Source of the DNA: Polytrichum commune
Taxonomy: Eukaryota; Streptophyta; Polytrichopsida; Polytrichales; Polytrichaceae
NCBI GenBank assembly: GCA_950295325.1
Contig: OX485807.1
Span: 45,498,796 to 45,562,795 of the forward strand
DNA length: 64,000 nucleotides
Reading direction: 5' to 3'
Notes under the pieces: generated by a model
The model's database searches: none
What the model saw: only the letters and a program-made list of their open reading frames with translations
Told to the model about the DNA's origin: nothing
Program-made: the position numbers and the translations under genes
Part shown: positions 42,435 to 53,900 of the stretch, one piece after another
How the letters are laid out: each line of letters starts with the position of its first letter
Numbering within the stretch: position 1 is the first letter of the stretch

Positions 42435-45400
42435 TTACACATCTCCGTCTTCCGCTTCATATCCATTATCGGCGTCATTTTCCGCAGCTGCAATACGTGC
42501 CAAGTTGTCTTTGGCAAAATCTATATGTTTTTGGGGGATGGTCATTGTTTCTGTTTTGGAACCTTTGCGCGGCTTCCAAGCACAAAGTATAGTATCCGTG
42601 TTTATCCAAACCGGTGTGTACGCTGAGTCCACTGTCCACTTAAAATTCTTTTTGGTGTCCCAACCTAAATAAGTGCGTAGCACGTTTTGGTCTTTAGTGC
42701 TTGGACGACAATATTCCACCTCAATTTGACGAAAATTGGGGCTAGTTCGAACAAAATTGGGTGAAGACAATGCTTTCACCAACCAAATTGGCTTGGGATG
42801 TTCCTCATCCCCTGCTCGTACAAGGACCAAATAACCTTCATGGCAATCAACACCTACACGAAACGACGGTGCCGGTCGATTGCGGGCAGGGCCAACGTAA
42901 TGCTCGTCCATTGCGAACTCTTCACGAACGTCTCCATTGCTAAAAACCATGGTGTCGGACTCAACAACCGTCAAATGACTTTGTGGCCAAAATCCTTGTG
43001 TTAAAGTTGTACGGGTGTCGCCACCAAGTGTCATTAGGGCCGAGCGAATGCGATCCCAATACGCAATCAAAGGTTCATGAGTATCTCTAACACGTCTAGT
43101 GATGTCCTCCTCACACAACTCTTTCCAATATTCAATGAATCCGGATATGCCTTTGATGATTTCCAGCCCATTCCTCATGGGGTCGGGTTTGCAAGGCTTT
43201 GGATCCCCATCCGGGAGCAAACATTTCCCATCATTGTCTTGACGCCATACGAGTATACCATCATCCGGTCCCCAATTAGGAAATGTGCACAAAAGCTTGA
43301 ATTGCATGGCTGGGAGACCATCATCCCTTATATAGAATCGGAATTGTTGTGCTTTGGTATGCCCCACCAAACGGTCCCCTCCATTCAACATGTATGACTT
43401 GATGAAGGCCTTGAAATCTGGTACTTCCTCAATCATGTGCGGAATTACTGGCATATGGTCCAAATCCATATACGATTTCATAAGAAGAGGTATGGTTGGA
43501 AAATCTTCTTCATGCAACTTCATGCTCCACCGTCCGAATGATGCATCAATGTCGTCGTGTGTATGTCCCACCATCAAAAACGACACAAACACCTCCTTGA
43601 AGATTCATTTCGCCACGAGCAATGACCAAAAACAAAATACGTATCGACATTTGTTGTCTTTCGCGCAATTATCAAGTTGAACGTGAAGAGTTGGAGGCAA
43701 TGGTTTTGCACAAATAGGTTCTCCCGGTGGTTCTGGCAATGACGACATACAAACCTCCTTCCCCGCAAGCACTGCTTCGTAAAGGGGTGTCGTTCCACAA
43801 CCATCAAAAAGTGCACGTGATGAATGTAACGGCGGCTTCTCCAGATCGCGCAAGAGTTTTGCAAATGAACCCACTGTGTGGTTAGCATCGCCAGGGTAAA
43901 AATCCAACCCATAATGGGCATACTTTACGTCTCCATGGCCGTGGGCAATCATCCCTGCGAAAAAAAACAAACGATGCTTGAACAACAACAATAACAACGA
44001 CAACTCCAAACGGAGGTATGAAATTGGACATTTGGCAAACACACCCAGTAAAATTTGAGAGAATTTGAATACATATTTGTGATTCAATACAAACCTGTGA
44101 CAGATACGGGCAACTTGAAGAGACCATCCGTGGCCTTAATTTTGCGTGCATAACAAGGGCATGCGGTCTTGGCGTGGTCCATTTTATCATGGATGATTGT
44201 TAGAACCTCTGTAGGCCTCATTATGGATAGAGCACGGTTCTTGTAGTAATCTTGACGGTGAGCCTCTTGGTTGTTGACATGTTCAATATATTTTGCTTGG
44301 TGTCTAGTGTGGGATTCGGTGCCTATGGGGTGGGCGTCTCGAAGACCTTTGTATTTTTCACACGTCGTACACCTAGCGAACTTGTCCCCAGGTCTCTTCA
44401 AAATGTATTCGGCAAACTGTTGGTTTTTAATCACACTCAACTTGGACAAAGAAATGGGCCCACATCCCGCTATGCGACCCACTTCATTGATGTCCGTTAA
44501 TATGTTCTTTCATTTTGTACCCGTGGGCAATACCATTTGTACAACTTTCTCTCTTGACGACAATGTCCTCGTCTTGTGGGGCATTGCATCGGCCAATGGG
44601 ACTATGATGGTGGAGAGTGTCGCGGAGGCTTGGAGTGTAGCCTCCCTAGGTTTCTTTGTGCCCGAATTGCCATGAAATCGAGAGCGGCGACCGAACAATG
44701 AATATTTTTGAAACCTATAAAAGTCAGACTTTGACACGGCGTGGATGGTATACCACGCAGTACAACACACTTCCACATTCTCAAGTGTGACCACCTTACG
44801 CCCATGGGTGTCAATGTGGACATTTCTGTGGACCTCGAGTTTCTTTGCCGATCTCATACGGAAATCCGCAAGCCACATCTCTTGACGTAGGGACTTAATT
44901 TTCTCCCGCGGGAAAAATTGGCAACATTTCCTCTCGCAACAGTCTTTGGCGGACACAAGACGGATAGTTTTGTCTCCCAATATGCGATCCCGTCGACGTT
45001 CCTTATCTCCACGAGGCACACGGTTAAAATCATATCTGCGTAGGCCTTTGCGAGGACGTATTTTGGTCAACAAAGCTAATTGCGTTTGATTATGGCGGCT
45101 CTCATGGTCCAACAAGCTTACTCCGTCATGGAGAACCCGACAAAGAGGCCATCGACGCAAGGAAAATCTCCATGTCACCGGGACGTCAAGCGGAAGCAAA
45201 GAATTCAAGATGCACACACCCACATCATCGGGACCAAGGGGGTTGGCATCAACACAATCACGGGGATCAGAGTTTCTACATATGCCATCTGCCACGGGGA
45301 CACCAACATCGTTGAAAAGAACAACATCAAGGCCCACCCATTGCTCCCTACCGAAACCGGCACATAACGGAATGTCATCATTGTCATCCCCGGAACGTAT

Positions 45401-45571
45401 AGATTGTTCGTGCGCTTCAAATGATTCGTGGGAGGATGCATCCACAAACCCACCCATGGCATTTGCCATGCCATAACTACCCGCCGATGGCGAAGATAGT
45501 TTACAGTCATCATCGGAAGAGGAAGCTTTTGTGGACAACTCCAATGAACTATATCCAACGTGCATCGCCAT
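42435..45571 (-). pseudogene. Element B transposase-like gene with two in-frame TGA codons
   Basis: Complement(join(42435..43954,44095..45571)), 998 codons. It aligns along its length with the Element A gene: DCCERKCCQFFPR, FARCTTCEKY, TIIHDKMDHAK, VQLDNCAKDNKCRY, VGHTHDDIDASFGRW and the C-terminal domain. The first TGA (44,510-44,512) stands where Element A has Trp; the second (43,605-43,607) stands for Gly. No frameshift exists. The candidate catalytic Glu is Asp here. The 140-bp intron (donor CAG|GTTTGT, acceptor TCGCAG|GG) lies before GMIAHG, a different place from Element A's. The start at 45,571 follows a possible splice acceptor, so upstream exons may exist. Probably inactive. Confidence 0.75.
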
Positions 45572-45715
45572 CCAACCTAAACAAACCACCAATAAAATGA
45601 CCAACACAACAACCACCGCAATGCATACAAAAGTGGATACGAGATATGCCTACATATATGGCTCAAAAATCACAAACAACTCTCGCCACACCGTTGCGGG
45701 ACCTCACATATGAAG

Positions 45716-46793
45716 ACGAACGTGCGTTCGACAACAGCTCGATGACATGCAAATCCTACACGGGACTCAGACGTCCATGCACAACGGAACCCCATTCCGA
45801 TATATATTACCCGTGAAGGGCTTTGGGTCGAGTCGCCAATAAAACATTGGAAGGGTTGTCCACCACCAAGGGACAACACAAGCACATATATTCACGAACG
45901 TGCGGACGAAAATATCAACCCAATATATAGTAAAATCTAAATGGGACATATTATAAGAGCACCTAAAATATACTTGCCACTTTATCCACATGCAATAAGC
46001 ATCATATGTGATGGGCGAGTGTTTATGAACGATCGTTCGTAAGTTCCAGCCGAAACTTAGGGGCGGATGCAAACGACCGATCATCTGTATGTCACAGCCG
46101 CGACAGTGTTTGGAAAAAATGATTGGACACGTCCGAATAGAGGTATCTATAGCCACGTTACAGGGAAACATGTTATCCAATAACCAGTGGAAAATGATAG
46201 TCGAAATCTATCACTAAATCATGATTGCATAGATACGAACGAGCGTTCGTATCTATCATAAACACGGTGTAGTCCTCTACACATGCTTGCGTCAACAGGC
46301 CTGTTGGTGGATGCGTGGACGGTGGACAGGTGGTATTTACGAACGTGCGTTCGTAAAATTCAACTAACATGATTCTCCGCGGACACAAACGGTAGTGAGA
46401 AATACGAACGCTCGTTCGTATTTAACTTGCATATTGTTAACGTGGCCAATGCACTGAAGTGTATAAATTAAGGAATGTTTTTTGGATTCTTGAAAAATAA
46501 TCCCAGGTGATATTTACGAACGCACGTTCGTAAATATCCCATCACGAGATGTTCCGTTGGAAAAAACGGTTACACGGGAACTCATGCGCGTCTGGGTCTT
46601 GAAGGTAGATATACGAACGTACGTTCGTATATCATCGACACAATTTTCGTGCCTAGTTCTGTCTATAAGGAATTCAATGTCGAGTACGGTTGTGATCAAC
46701 TTACGAACGCACGTTCGTAAACAACTCATATCATATCGATGTACCTATTGTACATGTGCTACCAACTCACGTTTACGAACGTGCGTTCGTAAA
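45716..46793. promoter_or_regulatory. Cluster of ten Element B dyad sites upstream of the transposase-like gene
   Basis: Sites start at 45,716 and 45,893 (degenerate), 46,023, 46,232, 46,336, 46,401, 46,513, 46,609, 46,701 and 46,772. The centre dinucleotide varies (GT, AT, GA, TG, CT, CA, TA), but the inner arms ACGAACG/CGTTCGT are almost invariant. Same location relative to the gene as in Element A. Confidence 0.93.
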
Positions 46794-49080
46794 CGTCCGG
46801 TATTTACGGCGGTATATACGGGTATGTACAGTCTGTAGTAGACCTGGGTGGTGTAGGGTTGGCGCACAAGAAAATGGTTTGAGCGCGTTCCAGTCAGGTC
46901 TGTGAAGCGCACACTTGGATGTGCCGCAGAAAAGAGCTCTTCTGTGGGGGGGAAGAGCTTTAAGTACCTTCCCCCCGATGGTTCAAAATCCCTTGGATGC
47001 TATTTAAAAAGCGGATTCCCGCCGCCTACTTTGACCTAACAATATGCCATTCCATCCATGCGCAATATATAAATAGCATTATGTATGGAACATGTCTTGC
47101 GTGCACGCAACATATTGTAAATCTATAAATCCGTCGCACACCTTAGTTGTTACCAAGGTCGCACGAAAATATGTCTATATGTCTATATGTCTATATTTAT
47201 ATGTATATATATGTATATATATGTATATTTTACTATTTTACTATTTTATATATGGGTTATTATATTTTATATATATAGGTTGATGGGTTAACATTGAGTA
47301 TTAAATTATTTGCGACTAAGGTGTGAAGTCCAAGTGAATTGATGAAGGTCTAAGTGATATATATATTCACACACACAATGAGGTAAGAGTGGCTACGAAC
47401 ATATTGTGGAATCCCCTAAAATTGTAGGTATCATATGATTCACATAAAAAAAATGCTTGTAATATGGTCACCAAGTGCATGAATACCAATAAAAAGTCGC
47501 TTAATTCATAATGGCTTGTGCTAGGTAGATTGAGGACATTTGGAACTAGAGGCTCACCAAACATCGGCCCATATTAATATGAATCATTGTTGAAATTCAT
47601 CATTGGTGAAAATTAAAGTTTAATGCACTAGTATTCGATCGTTAGTTCAAGTTGACACCTAATTAAATGACTTGACGTCCTATTGGAAATTCACTTTAGG
47701 TCCACCATGGTGTGGAAATGGATAACGAATTTGGAATGGTGCATACAATAGTATGCACTTACAATTATATATTTGTATTATTTGCAACAAGAAGTATGTG
47801 CATGACCATAGCTTAACTGTTGATTTAAGTTGAAGTCTTATACCATTCATGTTATAATAAGACTAAGTGTGTATTGTGTGATCAAATTGCACTCAAAACT
47901 ATTAAGGTGAAAGGGCTAGCATTTCAAAATTCACTCTTCACCCCCTAAACCAATGTTTTATATCAAAATGACAATTATTGGCATGAGTCTAGATTATTAT
48001 AGTTGCTATGACCCAAATAAAGCAATTTCCAATCGAACCAACATTGGTAGACCATTTTGACATGATGCGCATAGACCACAACATGGCCATATATAAGAAA
48101 GGTTGGTAAGATAAAAAGATGTAGGGTTTAGGGTTTAGGGTTTGGGGTTTGGGGTTAGGGTATAGAGTATGTGAAAGAGTTGTCTATGTGGTTTGCGGGC
48201 TTAGGGTTTAGATCGTTACTTCAATGCATTATATACACAAACAATATCGACTTCTAAATAATCCATATCGCACTAACTTAATTTATGGGAAGCTCATACT
48301 ATCAATTGATACTACTAGCAAAACATGCGACCACATGGCTAAAATACACTACACTAAATATGATATTTAGTGTTTGATTGTATAATATAGTGTTGTTACG
48401 CTATCATGGTCAACACTAAATTTCAATTCTTTGATAATTAGTGTTGGACATATTAAATGGGCCACCACATTTCCTACTACCATGTCCTTTATGCTTTTAT
48501 CATTGTTAATTGTTTTTTTCATATTAATTTCCTTACACAAAATTTGTGCATGCGACATCCACATATTACCATTATAGTTGACATTAAGTGTTTGAGTTCG
48601 CAATGAATAGTAGTTACCTTCATAGGGTTAGTGATATTTAGTGTACTATGCGTTTGTATTTAGAGTATCTAACACTAAATATCATATTAAGGGTGGTTCA
48701 AGCTAAGACCTCATGAAATTAATGACATCGTATTGAAAATTGAATTTTCATCCACCTCTTGTGGAGAATCAGATAGCCCCTCTCCACAATTTAAATTGAG
48801 TCATTTATATATGTAATATTTATTTGAGGAACCATTGAAGAACTTTAAAGATGTCTCGTTCATGAAAACGACATTTGCATCTTGGGGGTGGATTCTTCAT
48901 CGAAAACCTACTAAATGACATGAATTGTTAAATACAAATTATCTGAAGATACTTTTCTAAAATATGTTTACAAGGAATCCATATGTCGAGGTACTAAGGG
49001 GATACGGAAAGTCAAATTTATGTCCCTAAACTAAGCTCCTCCCATCTCCTATTTCATTTTTCCTGAACCCTCATCCCTCC
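46794..49080. other. AT-rich spacer of Element B
   Basis: No gene. It contains a TATATG microsatellite (about 47,160-47,230) and TTTAGGG-type repeats with TTTGGGG variants (48,122-48,165). Confidence 0.55.
48122..48165 (+). repeat. Interstitial telomere-type repeat with variants
   Basis: GGGTTTAGGGTTTAGGG followed by GGGGTTTGGGGTTAGGG units. Confidence 0.9.
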
Positions 49081-49088
49081 ATGTCCCC

Positions 49089-49425
49089 ATGGTATCCCCT
49101 CATCCCCATCCCCTCCCCCTCCCCTTCTCCCATCCCATCCTCATCCCATCCCCTCCCCATCCCCTCCCATCCTCATCCCCTCCCCATTCCCTCCCCAATC
49201 CCATTCCCCATTCCCCATCCCCATCCCCATCCCACATCCCCATCCCCATCCCCATCCCCATCCCACATCCCCATCCCCCTCCCCATCCCCATCCCACATC
49301 CCCATCCCACATCCCCATCCCCCTCCCCCTCCCCATCCCACATCCCCATCCCACATCCCCATCCCCCTCCCCCTCCCCATCCCACATCCCCATCCCACAT
49401 CCCCATCCCCCTCCCCCATCCCAGC
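49089..49425 (+). repeat. CCCCATCC / CCCACAT minisatellite
   Basis: About 340 bases of six- to eight-base C-rich units. Open frames on both strands here are artefacts. It lies about 1.6 kb upstream of the Element B big gene. Confidence 0.9.
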
Positions 49426-49616
49426 CCTCGCCAGTGGCCACTAGCCACGTGGCCGCCGCTTGGAAACCCTAGCGGCGCCGGCTACCTCCCCGCGCCCCTC
49501 TCTCTCCTCCTCATTTGTCATTTGGAGCAGAGGAGGAGAGGAGCTCTTAGGTGCGGCAAAGCCCTTGCCAATTTTAGAGCCTCATTGTGAATGTTGTTTT
49601 GTTGTGTTGTCAGAAC

Positions 49617-49940
49617 CTTGAGAATAGGAAAGCTTGAGAGTAGGAAAGGTTGAGAGGTTGAGAGTTATAGAAAGCTTGAGAGGTTTAGAGTTTTAGAAAG
49701 CTTGAGAGCTTGAGTTTTAGAAAGATTGAGAGGTAGAGAGTTTTAGAAAGCTTGAGAGGTTTAGAGTTTTAGAAAGCTTGAGAGCTTGAGTTTTAGAAAG
49801 CTTGAGAGCTTGAGTTTTAGAAAGCTTGAGAGCTTGAGTTTTAGAAAGCTTGAGAGCTTGAGTTTGAGGTTGAGAGGTTGAGAGTTTCAGAAAGGTTGAG
49901 AGCTTCAGAGCTTCAGAGCTTCAGAAAGCTTGAGTTTTGT
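49617..49940 (+). repeat. GAGAGCTTGAGTTTTAGAAAG tandem repeats (21-24 bp)
   Basis: At least ten imperfect units built from TTGAGAG, CTTGAG and TTTTAGAAAG. They probably lie in the transcribed leader of the big gene, counterpart of the repeats at 30.1-30.7 kb in Element A. Confidence 0.88.
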
Positions 49941-50389
49941 GAAGCTTGTGAGTTGTGTACATCAGGGTTTGTGTAGGATTTGCATATAAGTTGTGAAGGC
50001 TTGAGAGTGTGACAAAGTGAAGGCAGGAGGATTTGTGTGCAACAATTCAATGTGAGTACAGGTTTCCTTTACAAATCACTCCTTCACAATCTGAAATTGT
50101 TGTTTGATGAATTCCTTGTGATTTGTGTTCTGCATTATGAGGTATGTCATGTTTTGTATGAAATAACACTTTCCTCTTCATTCTGAACTATCAATCACTG
50201 ACTCGCAATTTTGTTCTGATTCCATTTTTCACTTGTGTTTCATCAATCTGATCACGAGTTGCAGGATCATGAACAATGGCAGATTGCAACATTCATACCA
50301 ACATTTATACGTATATATACGTATACGTATATGTACGGATATATATGTACATAAATAAATATACCATTTCCTAATCCCAGATGACCACA

Positions 50390-50935
50390 TTTACGAACGT
50401 TCGTTCGTAAATGTGGCGTGAATACATGCCTTACCCTACAAACATATACGAACGTGCGTTCGTAAATACGCACCTCACCCTCCATTTTTACGAACGCACG
50501 TTCGTATATTCGTCTATACCCTGTACATCAGAAAATCCTCAAATCCAATTACACATACAAAAATACGAACGAACGTTCGTAATCACAAACTATAACAATA
50601 TACCAAACCCTTCATGGTAATTGTCTGCATTTCCAAGTAGCATTATTTACGAACGCACGTTCGTAAATAAGAACTAAAGTATTAATTCACCTATTTAGAA
50701 GATGCTCATGGAAATTAGATAACCCTGGACAACTCGTGGACTTGTTTAGAAACAATACGAACGCACGTTCGTAAACTTGTGTCAAATACACCTTAGCAAC
50801 CACATTCTTTACGAACGATCGTTCGTAAATGAAATCAGCGAAGACATCATTACAACTTCTCACGGGTATCCATAGCCAGAGTTCAATGATTAGTGTATAT
50901 GATTTGCTTTGTCAATTACGAACGCTCGTTCGTAA
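50390..50935. promoter_or_regulatory. Cluster of eight Element B dyad sites upstream of the big gene
   Basis: Sites start at 50,390, 50,445, 50,487, 50,562, 50,646, 50,754, 50,808 and 50,916. The last ends about 30 bases before the ATG at 50,967. Element A carries its array at the matching place. Confidence 0.94.
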
Positions 50936-50966
50936 ACACAATACTAAATGTTTATGTGCTCTGCAG

Positions 50967-53900
50967 ATGGCAAGACCGAGCAGAAGCGCCATTGAGATGT
51001 TCGCAGTGCAGATAGATCAACTACCAGAGTCAGTGTCCGACCCCAACGGAAACGATAATTATGTCCCCAAAGAGGACTTCATAGGGGAATGGACGGCACT
51101 GCCAGAGAAGACATCAGACGGTCTTTTCTGTCTTCGCTTCACATACGAGCTGGAAACGACGCCGGACCAGCCAGAGCAATGGGTGCAGATGAAGACTTGG
51201 GAAGTAGAATCAATTGAGGCACAAGGAGATTATGTGATTCTAGACATGAAAAACAAGAAGGATCACATTAACCTATTGTTAGAGTACAGGAGACATAGTT
51301 TCTCCTACACATACGCGGAAAATAACGTAGTGGCTGATGCCAAACACTTCCTCAAGGACCTCTTCACGAAGTACGCCCTGAGCTCGTACTGGACAGCAAG
51401 GAAGTTGGCCGCGCTCTCCTTGAATATTTCCAAGTACAATAGCGCGGTCGCGGAAGCCAACAAGAAAAAGAAGAGCCCACGGAAACCATCCGCATCCGGG
51501 GCAGGAGGATCGAGAAGTGCACCCAAGCCGGTGCCTTCCGCGAGCAGGGTGACGGAGGGTCCCAGCCGACATTCCACGCCATCGAAGAGGTCCCGGGACG
51601 AAATGGAGAGGTGTGGGGTAACAGAGGGCGCTGAGGTGAGCTCTCCTCCCGTGATGCCAACCCCTTTAAAGAAGGGTGAGAATCCAGATGCGGTGAAGGC
51701 AACGAAGATCCTACGAGATTTCAATAATTACTCGAAGGATTGCTGGCCCATGGGGCGCCACTTCACGTTCAACGTGGACTGCTTCAAGTGCGAAAAGTCA
51801 CCCAACAAGTGGGTGGTAAGGTCTCGCGAGAGCGGTGGGGTGAAGTGGCAGATAAACAACCTCATGAATAACGTCAAGTGGGATAGACAGACAGTGTGCG
51901 TCATGCCCAAGGGGCTGACATCCCGACCGACAGAGGTGGATTGGCCGCGAATCCAGAATGGAGAATTCTGGATTATAGATGGTCAGCACAGCTTGGAGGC
52001 GTCGCAACAGATCCTCAAGGACAACAACTTCCAGCACGAGCTGAAGGCTGACCTGCGGTACTGGAAGGCGTTCTTGGTCTGGTCGGACGATTGGGACAAG
52101 CTGCGCAAGATTTCAACCTTCCTGAACTCGGGGAACAAAATCAAGGCGTTCGAGGCTTCGTGGGCGGCTAACATAGTGGCTGCCAGAGACGTCTGGGTGG
52201 CACACGGATGCCCACCAAAGGAAAGGGAGAACGCCAAGAACCAGTCTCCCCAATGGAAGGTGAGTTTACGAACGAACGTTCGTAAAGTGTTAGATTCATG
52301 AAAACTTCAATTACATACTCAATTTACGAACGTGCGTTCGTATTATGTGCAACACTGACATCTTGTTTTGTGCAGGCATTTTGCGACGCGATGGTAGACA
52401 AGTTCTCTTCCATCGATATGAAGTCCACCACCACCAAGTCAGTGCTTGAGCTGAAGGGTGAGCTCAGACTGATCTGCTGCAATAGGGACACCTGGGACTT
52501 ATGGACACAGTTTTTTGATGCACACAACTCGGGCGATTTGGTCAATCCCGACACCGAGGAGAAGTACAGCACGGAAAAAACCGGTGAGGCGCCCCCACTA
52601 CTGAGGGAGTTCTTTAGACACCTCCAGGGATTGACGGAGTCAGAGCTGAAGAGGTGTGCGATTCATGTTCTTGGGAACACCGTGGGAAGAAACCTTCCCT
52701 ATCCCAAGATCTTTTTGAAGAGGCCAAAGTACAAGCCCGACACGTACTCTATTAAGGAGTGGTGTGACCACCGGAAGCTGAAGACTGCTGCCATGAGAGA
52801 ATTGAGCGTACTCGCACCAGAGTACAAAATCTTTGAAGTCGACGGCGACATCAACTGGCCGCAATGGCAATTGTTAAAGGTCGACTACAACATCAACGGA
52901 GCCTCCATGCGCAGTCTGGTCAAGGAGCACGCCTCGGTTTTGAAGTTGAAGGGGAACAAAAGGACTAAGAAAACCGACACGGATCCCCACGAGGTAATGT
53001 TGTACATACAATTTTTGGAGAGGAAGAGGAACGCCACATTCGAAGGGGTGGCAAGGTTTTGCGTGATGACCTCCGGCGTGGAGAGGGTCACATTTTCCAA
53101 GTGGGACGGCACCATAAGCAAGGCCGAGGTGAGGGAGGATCGACGGGGTTGCCCTTTTGCCCTGATCGATTTCAGGGGGATCCCGGGTGCGTCAAGGCAG
53201 GGGGGGAAGGACATTCCCTTCTACAACCCCTTCATGGCCAAGTTCATGGAGTTCAAATCGCCGGCCATGAGGGAGCCACACGTTTGGCTGTGGATAGTCG
53301 AACAGGAGAAGCTGTCGGTCGTCACAGAGCTGTACGAGCAGAAGATCAAATTCGAGTACAGCATCTTCCACAGCACGTACGTGCCAGCAAAGACGGAGGG
53401 GATCGTGGCCATCAACGAGGCCAGGGGCAACAAGCAAGTGGGAGCGGTCAGCCTGATTTTCTTGACGTACAATGAGCTTAGGGATGGGCGACCGCCTATC
53501 AAGGCGAACAACACGTTCAAGAAAATCTACAGCATCCCGCATCCCCCTCCCAAGGATCTGCTGCAAGAGACCCTCTACACCATCTTCCCCGCCATGGAAC
53601 TCAGGATGGAGTTCTACGTCTCTATATTGCAGAGTCTGGTTATAAGTGGAGAGACGGTATACAACGTATGTGGAGGCTCCAAATTCATGTATGCGGCCAT
53701 GGTAAGTTGTCCAGACTCCATTTACGAACGCTCGTTCGTAAAGTTAACCAACTTCTCAACGCATTGTTTCAAAGTCGCTGCACGTGACGCATTGATGTTT
53801 ACGAACGCTCGTTCGTAAACATAACCCCCTTCGTAATGTAATGCTTGAAACTCGTTGCACGCCACGCTTTGATGTTTACGAACGTGCGTTCGTATTTTCT

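Noticed and set aside
42435-45571. TGA as a sense codon in this genome
   Set aside because: Element A uses TGG at the matching Trp and a Gly codon at the other position; the LINE and other genes end normally. Lesions explain it better.
49081-49590. Open frames of 90-169 codons over the CCCCATCC repeat
   Set aside because: Low-complexity artefact of a minisatellite present in several frames and both strands.
50967-51000. Histone-tail mimic in Element B
   Set aside because: Only Met-Ala-Arg is shared; the following PSRSAIEMF is not H3-like.
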